From contig OZ020254.1 of the NCBI GenBank assembly GCA_963971285.1, positions 7,564,001-7,628,000 on the forward strand: a DNA stretch of 64,000 nucleotides, given 5' to 3'. Made by a program: the position numbers and the translations under genes. Each line of letters begins with the position of its first letter. The stretch's first letter is position 1. Origin of the DNA: Astropecten irregularis (lineage: Eukaryota; Echinodermata; Asteroidea; Paxillosida; Astropectinidae). The notes below the pieces were generated by a model. The model was not told the origin of the DNA, did no database searches, and was given only the letters and a program-made list of their open reading frames with translations. Shown one piece after another: positions 31,995 to 45,210 of this stretch.

Positions 31995-34900
31995 TCATGT
32001 AGCCTTATCTCTCTTTCATCTGAGGAACCCAAATTTATTATGAACATGTATTCTTCGTTTTTTTCTGCACTAACAGCAGAGACTGTGGCCAGTCCACCAC
32101 CTGCACTATCAGCATCACGCACATTGCAATAAGTCAAGCATTGTTCCTGGACTCACGAGGAGAAGAGAGACATACAAGATGGCCTGCAGAGATTCCTTCA
32201 TTTGAGAAACATTCCTGACAAATCTGGTTGTGGTTGATGGTAGCTGTACGTATGTATCCATTACAGAACATATGATTTTTCAACGAAAAGTGACTTTTTC
32301 CCAAAGTGTTGAAAATCATCCGCAAAACGCAAGTTGAAAAACGGGTCTATTTCTCAAGTGCAAGGAGATTTGAATCCATTACAGAACATTAGAGTTTTCA
32401 TCAAAAATTGATTGTTGTTTTTGTCATTTTGGCCGAAACTTGACTTTTTTCCAAAATGTTCAGGATCAACCAAATAGGTGTCTAAGAGCACAAAAAAACA
32501 ATTCTACTATGAAAACAGATCTATTCTCATTTGGGAGAAGATTTGAATCCATTACAAAACATTATGATTTTTATCAAAAATTAAAAAACCGCAAGGGTGT
32601 ACCCCTTGTCATTTTGGTAATTTTTTGCCCAAAATTGACTTGTTCCAAAAGAGTTCAAAATCATCCACAGAACCATTTCTAGTTGAAAAACAGGTAAATT
32701 TTTCATCTGCAAGGAGAATTGAACCCATTACAGAACATTAGAGGTCTCATCAAAAATTAAAAAAGAAACGGCAGGGGGTAACCTCTTGTTGTTTTTTAGC
32801 CCAAAATGGACTTTTTCCCAAAAAATTCAGAATCATCAAAATAGGTGTCTTAGAGCACAAAAACATTTCTAGTATGAAAACAGGTCTATTTCTCATCTGC
32901 AAGGAGAATTGAACCCATTACAGAACATAAGATTTTTCATCAAAAATTGAAAAAACAGCAAGGGGTACGTACCCCTTGTCGTTTTTGTTATATTTGGCCA
33001 AACATTGACTTTTTCCCAAAGTTAAAATCATCCACAAAACCATTTCTAGTTAAAAAACAGGTCTATTTCTTTTGTGCAAGGAGGAACCCAAATTTATTAT
33101 GAGCATGTATTATTCATTTCTTCTGCACTAATGGCAGAGACTGTGGCCAGTCCACCACCTGCACTATCAGCATCACGCACATTGCAATAAGTCAAGCATT
33201 GTTCCTGGACTACAGAGGAGAAGATAGACATCCAAGATGGCCTGCAGACTACAGAGGAGAAGAGAGACATACAAGATGGCCTGCAGACTACAGAGGAGAA
33301 GATAGACATCCAAGATGGCCTGCAGAGATTCCTTCAGTTGAGAAACATTCCTGACAAATGTGGTTGTGGTTGATGGTAGCTGTACGTATGTATCCATTAC
33401 AGAACATATGATTTTTCAACATAAATTGAAAAAAAACGGCAGGGGTTACCCCTTAACGTTTTTGTCATTTTTGGCCCAAAATTGACTTGTTCCCAAAGAG
33501 TTAAAAATCATCCACATAACCATTTCTAGTTGAAAACCAGGTATATTTTCCATCTGCAAGGAGAATAGAACCAATTACAGAACATTAGAGGTTTCATCAA
33601 AAATTAAACAAAAAACGGCAGGGGGTAACCTCTTGTTGTTTTTGTCTTTTTTAGCCCAAAATTGACTTTTTCCCAAAAAATTCAGAATCATCAAACTAGG
33701 TGTCTTAGAGCACAAAAACATTTCTAGTATGAAAACAGGTCTATTTCTCATCTGCAAGGAGAATTGAACCCATTACAGAACATTAGATTTTATTTTCATC
33801 AAAAATTTAAAAAACAGCAAGGGGTACCCCTTGTCATTTTTGTCATATTTGGCCAAACATTGACTTTTTCCCAAAGTGTTCAAAATCATCCACAAAACCA
33901 TTTCTAGTTGAAAAACAGGTCTATTTCTCATGTGCAAGGAGGAACCCAAATTTGTTATGAACGAGTATTAATCAATCATTGCAATAAGTCACAGCATTGT
34001 CCCTGGACTACAGAGGAGAAGATAGACATCCAAGATGGCCTGCAGACTACAGAGGAGAAGATAGACATACAAGATGGCCTGCAGAGATTCCTTCAGTTGA
34101 GAAACATTCCTGGCAAATGTGGTTGTGGTTGATGGTAGCTGTACATATGTATCCCTTACAGAACATTTGATTTTTCAACAAAAATTGAAAAAAAAAACTT
34201 CAGGGGTTACCCCTTAAGGTTTTTGTCTTTTTTTGCCCAAAATCGACTTTTTCCCAAAGTGTTCAAAATTATCCGCAAAACCATTTCAAAGTTAAAAAAC
34301 AGGTCTATTTCTTTTGTGCAAGGAGGAACCCAAATTTATTATGAACATGTATTATTCATTTCTTCTGCACTAACAGCAGACACTGTGGCCAGTCCACCAC
34401 CTGCACTATCAGCATCACGCACATTGCAATAAGTCAAGCATTGTTCCTGGACTACAGAGGAGAAGAGAGACATACAAGATGGCCTGCAGACTACAGAGGA
34501 GAAGAGAGACATACAAGATGGCCTGCAGAGATTCCTTCAGTTGATAAACATTCCTGGCAAATGTGGTTGTGGTTGATGGTAGCTGTACGTATGTATCCAT
34601 TACAGAACATATGATTTTTCAACAAAAATTGGCTTTTTCTCAAAGTGTTCAAAATCCTCCGCAAAACCATTTCAAAGTTGAAAAACAGGTCTATTTCTCA
34701 AGTGCAAGAAGATTTGAATCCATTACAGAACATTAGAGGTTTCATCAAAAATAAAAAAAAAAACGGCAGGGGGTAACCTCTTGTTGTTTTTGTCTTTTTT
34801 AGCCCCAAATTGACTTTTTCCCCCAAAATTCAGAATCATCAAAATAGGTGTCTTAGAGAACAAAAACATTTCTAGTATGAAAACAGGTCTATTTCTCATC

Positions 34901-35840
34901 TGCAAGGAGTATTGAACCCATTACAGAACATTAGATTTTTCATCATAAATTTAAAAAACAGCAAGGGGTACCCCTTGTCATTTTTGTCATATTTGGCCAA
35001 ACGTTGACTTTTTCCCAAAGTGTTCAAAATCATCCACAAAACCATTTCTAGTTGAAAAACAGGTCTATTTCTCATGTGCAAGGAGGAACCCAAATTTATT
35101 ATGAACATTTATTCTTTGTTTCTTCTGCAAAAACAGCAGAGACTGTGGCCAGTCCACCACCTGCACTACCAGCATCACGCACATTGCAATAAGTCAAGCA
35201 TTGTTCCTGGACTACAGAGGAGAAGATAGACATCCAAGATGGCCTGCAGAGATTCCAAAAAACAACAAGGGGTACCCCCTTGTTGTTTTTGTCATTTTGG
35301 CCGAAAATTTACTTTTTTCCAAAATGTTCAGGATCAACCAAATAGGTGTCTAAGAGCACAAAAAAACAATTCTAATATGAAAACAGATCTATTTCTCATT
35401 TGGGAGAAGATTTGAATCCATTACAAAACATTATGATTTTTATCAAAAATTTAAAAAACCGCAAGGGTGTACGTCTACCCCTTGTCATTTTGGTAATTTT
35501 TTGCCCAAAATTGACTTTTTCCCAAAGAGTTCAAAATCATCCACGGAACCATTTCTAGTTGAAAAACAGGTATCTTTTCCATCTGCAAGGAGAATAGAAC
35601 CCATAACAGAACATTAGAGGTCTCATCAAAAATTAAAAAAAAAAACGGCAGGGGGAAACCCCTTGTTGTTTTTGTCTTTTCTAGCCCAAAATTGACTTTT
35701 TCCCAAAAGGTTCAGAATCATCCAAATAGGTTTCTCATCTGCAAGGAGAATTGAACCCATTACAGAACATTAGATTTTTCATCAAAAATTGAAAAAAAAA
35801 CAGAGTACCGCTTGTCATTTTTGTCATATTTGGCCAAACA
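31995..35840 (+). repeat. Complex tandem/interspersed repeat (blocks A and B)
   Basis: Block A (from AACCCAAATTTATTATGAAC through CTGGACTACAGAGGAGAAGA to TGATGGTAGCTGTACGTATG) occurs near 32030, 33085, 33945, 34325 and 35090. Between copies, block B repeats a unit with TCCATTACAGAACATTAGA, a GGGGTACCCC-centred palindrome, TTGACTTTTTCCCAAAG and AACAGGTCTATTTCTC. Within block A a 42-nt ACAGAGGAGAAGA...GGCCTGCAG segment is itself repeated one to three times. No conserved protein was recognised. Confidence 0.9.
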
Positions 35841-36679
35841 ATGGCTCGTATTCATAAAAACTTGCAGGTGCTTCCAAATAAATACTTCTAGTAAGTACTT
35901 TTTTCTCTAAGTATTTAGCATAAGGTGAAGCTTATACTTGATTTCATATTCATAAAACAAGCATTTGGTACAAAATGCTAGACTTACAAACTTCAAGGTA
36001 ATGCTTTGTGGTTTTGTGGTTAAGTACCTATTCAATTGCAGTGGAATATAGATAACGGGTTTGATGTTAATGGGATTACATGAACAATTTGAGAGAAGAA
36101 ACCATTGTCAGAGGATAGCAACTGTTTGGTTCGGTGCAGGCGAACAGTTAGGGCAGATTTAGCCTTCAGAAAACAGGGGGGTTGGCAAGCAAAAAGTGTC
36201 ATTTCGATGAAATCAAGTCCTAAACTGAGTTGCAATCTGAAAAACTTATCGAGGGACGTGTCATGGCTAGAGCACATCAAATTCTTCGTTCACAGAACAG
36301 AATATTTTTTGTCGAGATTTTTCTCCAATTATAGGTCATAAAACATGAAAACATTCATCAGATCTTGGCATGTCAATTGTACATAAATATTGTGATTGTT
36401 TTTTTTTTCTCCAATAAAGAAATAATATTGGAATGAATTCATTTGTAACTGTGTTCTTATTTCAGTGCCTTGTTTCTTTGGAAAGAACAATATAATTGTC
36501 TGTTCTTTGTTTGGAGTCGTCAAATATTAAGTGATACTAATTCAAGTTTTGGATTCTTGCGTTTAACCAAGCTTTTGGACTATTTAAGACTAAGTTCATC
36601 TGGGTTTTAATTGGACTCATCGTTTTCGTCATCGGTGGTCTGGTACCCGTCCTTCTCGGCACTGCTCTCAATGAGGCAA
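35841..36679. other. Intergenic stretch between repeats
   Basis: AT-rich sequence with a few short open frames and no recognisable protein. GGCTCGTATTCATAAAA at about 35845 resembles a MITE terminus, but no partner arm was found. Confidence 0.4.
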
Positions 36680-37410
36680 TACTTCATACTGGGGGAACTA
36701 CTGGGGGGCACAAATTCATACTGGGGGAACTACTAGGGGAACTACTAGGGGGCACTACTCCATACTGGGGGAACTACCGGGGGCACTACTTCATACTGGG
36801 GGAACTACCGGGGGCACTACCTCATACTGGGGGAACTACTAGGGGGCACTACTCCATACTGGGGGAACTACTGGGGGGCACAAATTCATACTGGGGGAAC
36901 TACTAGGGGAACTACCAGGGGCACTACTTCATACTGGGGGAACTACCGGGGGGCACTACTTCATACTGGGGGGAACTACTAGGGGGCACTACTCCATACT
37001 GGAGGAACTACTGGGGGGCACTACTTCATACTGGGGGGAACTACCTGGGGGCACTACTTAATACTGGGGGAACTACTAGGGGAACTACCTGGGGGCACTA
37101 CTTCATACTGGGGGAACTACTAGGGGAACTACCTGGGGGCACTACTTCATACTGGGGAACTACTGGGGGAACTACCGGGGGGCACTACTTCATACTGGGG
37201 GAACTATTAGGGGAACTACCGGGGGGCACTACCTTATTCTGGGGGAACTACTAGGGGAACTACCTGGGGGCACTACTTCATACTGGGGGAACTACTAGGG
37301 GAACTACCTGGGGGCACTACTTCATACTGGGGAACCGTACTCGGGGAACAACTGGGGGGGGCACTACTTCATACTGGGGGAACTACTAGGGGGCACTACT
37401 TCATACGTAT
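36680..37410 (+). repeat. G-rich minisatellite (CATACTGGGGGAACTAC type)
   Basis: Repeats of CATACTGGGGGAACTACT followed by AGGGGGCACTACTT, with an optional extra AGGGGAACTAC insert, so unit lengths alternate between about 32 and 45 bp. The plus strand has regularly spaced G runs of 3-6. No genes. Confidence 0.93.
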
Positions 37411-39545
37411 GGAGCCTGTAGATGGTAGCTATACGTATGAAGCCCTGTGTGTGATTGATCAGTAGATGGTAGATATACGTATGAAGCCTGTGTGTGATTG
37501 ATCAGTAGATGGTAGATATACGTATGAAGCCTGTGTGTGATTGATCAGTAGATGGTAGCTATATGTATGAAGCCCTGTGTGTGATTGATCAGTAGATGGT
37601 AGCTATACGTAAGAAGCCCTGTGTGTGATTGATCAGTAGATGGTAGATATACGTATGAAGCCTGTGTGTGATTGATCAGTAGATGGTAGCTATACGTATG
37701 AAGCCCTGCGTGTGAGTGATCAGTAGATGGTAGCTATACGTAAGAAGCCCTGTGTGTGATTGATCAGTAGATGGTAGCTATACCTAAGAAGCCCTGTGTG
37801 TGATTGATCAGTAGATGGTAGCTGTACGGATGTGTGTGATTGATCAGTAGATGGTAGATATACGTATGTAGCCTGTGTGTGATTGATCAGTAGATGGTAG
37901 CTATACGTAAGAAGCCCTGTGTGTGATTGATCAGTAGATGGTAGATATACTTATATATGTAGCCTGTGTGTGATTGATCAGTAGATGGTAGATATACGTA
38001 AGAAGCCCTGTGTGTGATTGATCAGTAGATGGTAGCTATAAGTAAGAAGCCCTGTGTGTGATTGATCAGTAGATGGTAGATATACGTATGAAGCCTGTGT
38101 GTGATTGATCAGTAGATAGTAGCTATACGTAAGAAGCCCTGTGTGTGATTGATCAGTAGATGGTAGACATACGTATGAAGCCTGTGTGTGATTGATCAGT
38201 AGATGGTAGCTATACGTAAGAAGCCCTGTGTGTGATTGATCAGTAGATGGTAGACATACGTATGAAGCCTGTGTGTGATTGATCAGTAGATGGTAGCTAT
38301 ACGTAAGAAGCCCTGTGTGTGATTGATCAGTAGATGGTAGATATACGTATGAAGCCTGTGTGTGATTGATCAGTAGATGGTAGCTATACGTAAGAAGCCC
38401 TGTGTGTGATTGATCAGTAGATGGTAGCTATACGTAAGAAGCCCTGTGTGTGATTGATCAGTAGATGGTAGATATACGTATGAAGCCTGTGTGTGATTGA
38501 TCAGTAGATGGTAGATATACGTATGAAGCTTGTGTGTGATTGATCAGTAGATGGTAGATATACGTATGAAGCCTGTGTGTGATTGATCAGTAGATGGTAG
38601 ATATACGTATGAAGCCTGTGTGTGATTGATCAGTAGATGGTAGCTATACGTATGAAGCCCTGTGTGTGATTGATCAGTAGATGGTAGCTATACGTAAGAA
38701 GCCCTGTGTGTGATTGATCAGTAGATGGTAGCTATACGTAAGAAGCCCTGTGTGTGATTGATCAGTAGATGGTAGCTATACGTAAGAAGCCCTGTGTGTG
38801 ATTGATCAGTAGATGGTAGCTGTACGGATGTGTGTGATTGATCAGTAGATGGTAGATATACGTATGTAGCCTGTGTGTGATTGATCAGTAGATGGTAGCT
38901 ATACGTATAAAGCCCTGTGTGTGATTGATCAGTAGATGGTAGATATACGTATGTAGCCTGTGTGTGATTGATCAGTAGATGGTAGCTATACGTATGAAGC
39001 CCTGTGTGTGATTGATCAGTAGATGGTAGATATACGTAAGAAGCCTGTGTGTGATTGAACAGTAGATGGTAGATATACGTAAGAAGCCCTGTGTGTGATT
39101 GATCAGTAGATGGTAGATATATGTAAGAAGCCTGTGTGTGATTGATCAGTAGATGGTAGCTATACATAAGAAGCCCTGTGTGTGATTGATCAGTAGATGG
39201 TAGATATACGTAAGAAGCCCTGTGTGTGATTGATCAGTAGATGGTAGATATACGTAAGAAGCCCTGTGTGTGATTGATCAGTAGATGGTAGATATACGTA
39301 AGAAGCCTGTGTGTGATTGATCAGTAGATGGTAGCTATACATAAGAAGCCCTGTGTGTGATTGATCAGTAGATGGTAGATATACGTATGAAGCCTGTGTG
39401 TGATTGATCAGTAGATGGTAGATATACGTAAGAAGCCCTGTGTGTGATTGATCAGTAGATGGTAGCTATAGGTAAGAAGCCCTATGTGTGATTGATCAGT
39501 AGATGGTAGCTATACATATGAAGCCTGTGTGTGATTGATAATACG
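37411..39545 (+). repeat. 43/44-bp satellite
   Basis: About 49 tandem copies of TGTGTGTGATTGATCAGTAG plus ATGGTAGCTATACGTAAGAA plus GCC or GCCC. The two main subtypes are GATATACGTATGAAGCC (43 bp) and GCTATACGTAAGAAGCCC (44 bp). The open frame on the minus strand (YSYHLLINHTQ repeats) is a by-product. Confidence 0.97.
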
Positions 39546-41663
39546 ACAAGTCTCCTCCCTTGTAAGTAAGCTTATAACCAGCATTTCAGTAACCTGCAGT
39601 GTCACAACAGTAAAAAACACAAGCGAAATAAAGAATACATACGACTGGACTATTAACTTAATAGTTTCTCAATCCTGTTTTTTTTTATTTATTATTATTA
39701 ACCGGTGTAGCCTCGTTTGTGCTTCGCATCAAACACAGCCAGGCACCTCCGCATTTATACAAGACCAGTACCATTTATATATACATTTTATAATAGTTGT
39801 AATAATTAATAATAATGATAATACCAATAATTATCATAATAACAATAACATAATCTAATCAAATGAAGAGAGGAATTCCATCACAGAAGCTTCATAATCA
39901 TGACACAGTGTAGCAAGAAGCCAGTGTATATAAACTTGTAATAGCCCTAATGGTGTAGAGAAAATGAACCAATAGCATAATTATGCCAGCCTCGTTCCAA
40001 CCAGGTTGCATGTGTGCAATAATAACTGTACCGTTCAACAAGAAGAACTGATACCACCATCGAAGAGGGGTTAAAAAGATAGCTTGTTGATAATATGTTG
40101 ATATTATAGGCACCTTAGGCATTCAGGCCTGTGCCCAATGGCATCTATAACAAGGCTAGATACACTGCAGTTTAATACCCAGACTAATCACTCATCAGAA
40201 AGCAGTAAATATGATTACATTATACCATTAAGTCAACTTTCATTTATACAAAATTACAATAAAACAGAATAACATGTTCACTTTTTAGTTATAAGCTGAT
40301 TTTTCTCTTCATACAGAGCACTCCGCGATATCATATAGGAAGTAAATTAATATACAATTGACAAATTAGCAAATACGAAAATAATGTAATCATTAACCCA
40401 TGAATATGAAATAATTCATTCTAAGAGGAACATTACCATAATCATTCAAACAGTCCATTTCACAAAACACGACGTTTCAAAGGAATTTACACATAGCAGC
40501 TTTATACTGAACAAGCGCAGATAGACCTTACAAACTGCTACATTTTACTTTTCACCTTCAAGGAAAAATAGCGAGGCTTTTGTTTCAAATATTTTTGAGG
40601 GAGAAACAGTACAAAACTGTATCACACCACCATTCCATGACAGAATTATTGAAACCTGCACAAGTTGTATGGCCAAAAATAACGGACAACAAAATAAATA
40701 AAAAATAAACAAACAATAAGCCTGAATGAAATTCATTTTCAAAAAAATCATTCAAATAATTTATCATTACCAAAAAAAGTTCTTGAAAGAATGCTTTAGA
40801 AAAAAAAAAGAACTGTACGAAAAGCTTTGAGTTACTTATTTTAACATGGCAGTGTAGCAGTATCAAATGATTATTTCTATTTAACCCAACTCTACGTGTA
40901 TAATGCTGACAAAATACAAATGATTAAACACCACATTAAGCTGACTTTGAGCATGTACATCTACAAGTACATCATCCATTTCTCTATTTGGGAGAAGTTT
41001 TCAACCATAATGCTTTTCCAGAGTTGTCGAAACTCTTCATTTGAACAGAAATTCACTTTGGATGTATAATTCCAACCTTTCCAGTGTCAACACTTGACCT
41101 AAATTTGTGTGTTTAGTCAGTCTGTCGTTCAGTATAAATATAAACCTTACTAATGAGTAGCATGGGTAGGTCAAAAACAATATGACATTTCCAATGGTTG
41201 GCAATAATATGACACCCCTGACTCCATACAATGTGATGAAATTTGAGAGTATTTGGCCCATTGTGCCAAACAGGCTGATGATTACAACTGACAACAGACC
41301 CAAAGTCATAGGCCATGATATGATTGCCAGCTGCCATTATTGATATGTCACAAAGGATGATGACAATTTCAGTATCGATATCTTTAACAGAAATCTAAAC
41401 CCTGTTTCCAGTTCACTGCTTCGTGCATGGGGAGAAGTGTCGATGCTTGGACTGTTTAGAAAAAAAAAAGCCAAAATGAATCTTTCAAATTATTTACAAT
41501 GAGAAGGTTATACAAGGGAGTTTTTCCAACAATGCTAGGTCTTGTTAAAGTGAATGCTAGAAATTGTATCATTATGGCCTGGTACTACCATGCAAGCTGA
41601 ATGTAAATAGCATTCTTATACACTGTGGTCCATTGTTTTCAGGACAACTGCGATTGTTTACTG
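39546..41663. other. Intergenic, nothing recognised
   Basis: AT-rich sequence with simple runs (for example AATAATAATGATAATACC at about 39810). I saw no exon with matching splice sites, no RNA gene and no element ends. Confidence 0.5.
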
Positions 41664-42104
41664 CAATACACCGATCCAGTAGGCCACGCCCCTTAACAAT
41701 TTGGCCAATCACAACGCGTTATTTAAGGTCCGACAAATTGCCGCCATTTTGTCCGACATAACGGCATGAATTTTGTATTCTTTAGTGCACACTTTTCGTT
41801 GAGTTTACTTTTGTTTTGTATGTACTTAGCTTGATTCTTTTACAAACCAGAGTTGTATTCTTCACCATGGTCAGCGGTGTTAAATATTTCCATTATATTC
41901 CTGGCTTTCGATGCCCTGGCTGAAAGTAAAGGTACATTTTTGGCCTTTTGCAAAACCAATGTCCAACTCAGAGAGAAGTGTTTATGTGGTTGAGTGTATG
42001 TGATTCGTCGCGTGTGGGCGATCGTGACACTTGATGTGCGTGCGCGTGTGCGTTGTTGCTAGGACGTTGCTATGGTGGGCGTGGCCTACTGGATCGGTGT
42101 ATTG
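41664..42104. mobile_element. MITE with about 28-bp terminal inverted repeats
   Basis: Left end CAATACACCGATCCAGTAGG then CCACGCCC; the right end is its exact complement ending at 42104. 441 bp, non-coding. A partial copy lies in EXD3 at 9742-10020. No clear target duplication was seen. Confidence 0.9.
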
Positions 42105-44829
42105 CCGAAGCAAGATGCACAAAGGTGATGGAGCAATATTGATACTAGTTCTAGCAACCAGCCACATTTGTGTAAAATGTCAATAAGAATATTTTGGCTA
42201 CAAACTGACCATGCTATTAACAAATGGGCAAATTTCCTATCATTATAAAATGTTTGATTCATCTTAAAAATCGATGAATACTGGGACTGATTCTGATCGA
42301 ATGACTGGCATTGCTAAACTTGTAAAAGTCTACTGATATGAGCCAATAAAATAAAAATTCTGACTATATGCCACTTAAGTCTTCTTTCTCAACACTTTCT
42401 TATTGCTAAATGAAAGAAAAACAAATATCCTGACAAAGTCCTATATTACCACTGGAAGTTCATACAATGCTGTTGAATACCAGCTATTACCTGGGCCTTA
42501 CACTTATATTACCACTCCACTAAGTTCAGGTTTATAATAATATGCAAAATAAATCCACAAGTTAATTTGTACATAAAAAAGAATATACCACGGTATAAAC
42601 GACATGTTAATTAGGCTATTATTTCAGCATTAAAAAAAAAAGAATACACAATTTACAGGTGAAACGTTTTCAGTGTTGTCTCGTAATTTACATGCTACAC
42701 ATAATATTAATATGCCATACAGAGTTCAAATTACTGTCGCACCACCAGGACACTGCAAGGGGGAACTGCAATTGGAGTTTTATTTTACACAGAGAATACT
42801 GCTGCAAGGGTTTGTCTCTTGTTTAGGGGAAGGAGGAGGAGGGGCACAGAGGATGAAGCTTGGTGGACCGGGACTTAGTGAGGACTAAAAATGCTGACAT
42901 TCTGGCAAGCGGCAATGTACAAGCAATGTATTAGGCAACACAGACCTCACAAAGGCATCTTCCCAAAAGATCAAGTATGGACCGTTGTTACTCAGGAGGT
43001 AGCCAGCGGTTAGGGGGGCTACCTTTCAGAGTTTGGCCTTAACTCTTTTATCAGCTGCTATGCTGGCGGGACTATTGATGTGATAACACAATAATACGCT
43101 GTACACGACAAGTATAACTGTGGTACCACGCATCAATGATTTTTTCTTAATAAGTGACAAAACTACGAGAGATACCCCCTCTAAGCAGAATGAGCAAATC
43201 CGGATGTTTTGTCAGGGGAAATCAGCCGGCCTAGCTGTACTTTCAAGTCTCCTCCAGTGCTCTAATCTGCCAGGGTTCACTACGGAGTTCCCTTGGCGGA
43301 GTTCGTGAGGACATGTCGCTATGCCAGATCAAGAATCCTGGAAAACGTCTATAAAACCAGACTGCTCCCAGCATTATTAATACCTAACAGCTGACATTTT
43401 AACCAAATTACCTAGCCTGGAGTTGTTTGCCAAGTCTTCAACAATAGCAAGAAGTGCTTCCTATTCCTCCTGTCATTTCCTGACTACATCTCTTACCCCG
43501 AGGGCCATTTCATGCTCTTTTTGTACGTTTGTTTGGTTCAGATCTTTCATACTCGACTGTGCCATTGGAAACAAGCACCTGATAAGGTTTTTCTCTCAAT
43601 TTCCATCAGTGGATGATACATTTGGGAGACTCGTAGAATTAAATTCTGTTTCCAATGTCCAGATTTCTTGTGGTAATTGTGCTTTGCTTGAAAGCAATGA
43701 AACCTGGAGCTCGTTAGAAAATGCATTTTGGTCAGAAAATTGAAAGTGGCCTACCCTAGACAATAAACTTGTATAAGATTCATTTTACAAATGGATTCTA
43801 ACTTATAAATACAAAAAAGAGCGGCCAATTAAAACTTGGCAAAAAGTGAAAGACAAGCACTTGTAAAAATGACAGTTTCTACCTTTGAAAGAATTGTATA
43901 ACTTGGTAAAAAAAAAAAATCCACCATTACTTCTAAAAACTTCAACTTGTTTAAAAGGTATGGCTCTAGGAAAATGACAAGGGGGAAATACAATGAAACT
44001 CTATGCTGCAGTATTAAACCTATCTGGATCTAGGGCTAGGGCTCACGGCTGTTGCTAAGGACAACTCTACACAGCCTATGCCTCATTACAGGTAAAGACC
44101 AAGCCGTGTCGGTAAATGTCAATTTAGACCCAGCCTCTTATTTGCATGAGAAGCATCATGTGTCACCAAATTAAATTTCATACATGTGACCTATTGTCAT
44201 TTGCATATGACCTTTATGCAAATCAGTCATGCAGGGCTATAATGTCCAGAAATATAAATATTGTTTTCAAAAGTAAGCCCCCATGTCTAGAATTATGATG
44301 CTAAGCTATCTGCTTGAGTGATGCCCAATGAATATCAATATGACATTAAACCTTAAACCTCTAGCTGGAATCCGTGACAATTCTGAATTTGTGTTTTCTG
44401 GAAAATTGTATGAAACCGTATAATAAACATAGGAATACTGGAGTAAAAAAAAAAGACGGGAAATAAAAAGAGATCGTTATTTTTCTCGGTCATTCACACA
44501 TCAGTGTGTGTGGTTTGGTCATTGTTTATTTGGGGAGTGGCAGTTTGAGACATATCTATATTGAAAATGAAATCCTCCCTCAAAATAGCAAGATGCCTTG
44601 CAAAGTGTCTACAGGATTAGGGTTAACAGAGTCAGGTGTCCATACCAAAAGAAGAAAACCTACGGATAAACAGACTGCTAATAACGCAGTCAGTATATTT
44701 ATAAGAGTTAATATAAACTTTGAAGAAAAAAACAAAACAAACATGATAATAAACATCCGATCGCTACAGCATAGAAAATAATATCTACAAAAATAGCTTA
44801 GATTATTCTGCTATAGCATACAGTTTTTT
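42105..44829. other. Intergenic region downstream of slit
   Basis: No exon was recognised. A plus-strand open frame of 106 codons at 43423-43743 has no recognisable family. The slit 3' UTR probably begins at the right edge of this stretch. Confidence 0.45.
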
Positions 44830-44835
44830 TTTATT
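44830..44835 (-). promoter_or_regulatory. Candidate slit polyadenylation signal AATAAA
   Basis: AATAAA on the minus strand about 115 nt after the slit stop codon. The distance is reasonable for a short 3' UTR, but the hexamer is common in AT-rich DNA and other copies lie further on. Confidence 0.35.
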
Positions 44836-44950
44836 GTTAACTTTTGTTGTTGTTTGTTGTTTTTATGTCAAGAATGATAACTTTATACAAATTTATAGAG
44901 TCTTCCACCATGTGAAAAATAAAAAGAGAAGAATAGATCGTGCCTCCTCA

Positions 44951-45210
44951 TCATTCCGGTTCGTTGAGGGTTTCCCCTCCTTGGGTGGTGCAAGCTTGAC
45001 AGGTACAGCTCCTTACCAGCTTCACCTTGTGCTTGATCGTGCTGCCGTCCTCGCAGAGCAGAGTGACGGACTTGGTGCGAAGCCGCTGCGGTTGGCAGCA
45101 GGAGGTGCCCCCGCACTCGCCTCTGCAGACCCGGTCTGTGACGGGTGCTTGGCTCCGACACGAGCCCACCTCTACCACGCGGCTAATGGTCTCCTCGACA
45201 CAGGTCGTTC
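44951..45210 (-). CDS. slit: slit terminal exon: C-terminal cystine knot
   Basis: Acceptor TCTGCCCAG; TGA at 44951-44953. Encodes [33 protein letters not shown] and [20 protein letters not shown], a CTCK domain with the CxGxC and paired-Cys pattern. Confidence 0.94.

Noticed and set aside
38718-39167. 149-codon minus frame with YSYHLLINHTQ repeats
   Set aside because: Translation of the 43/44-bp satellite.
43423-43743. 106-codon plus-strand frame downstream of slit
   Set aside because: No recognisable family on either strand and no supporting splice sites; kept as intergenic.
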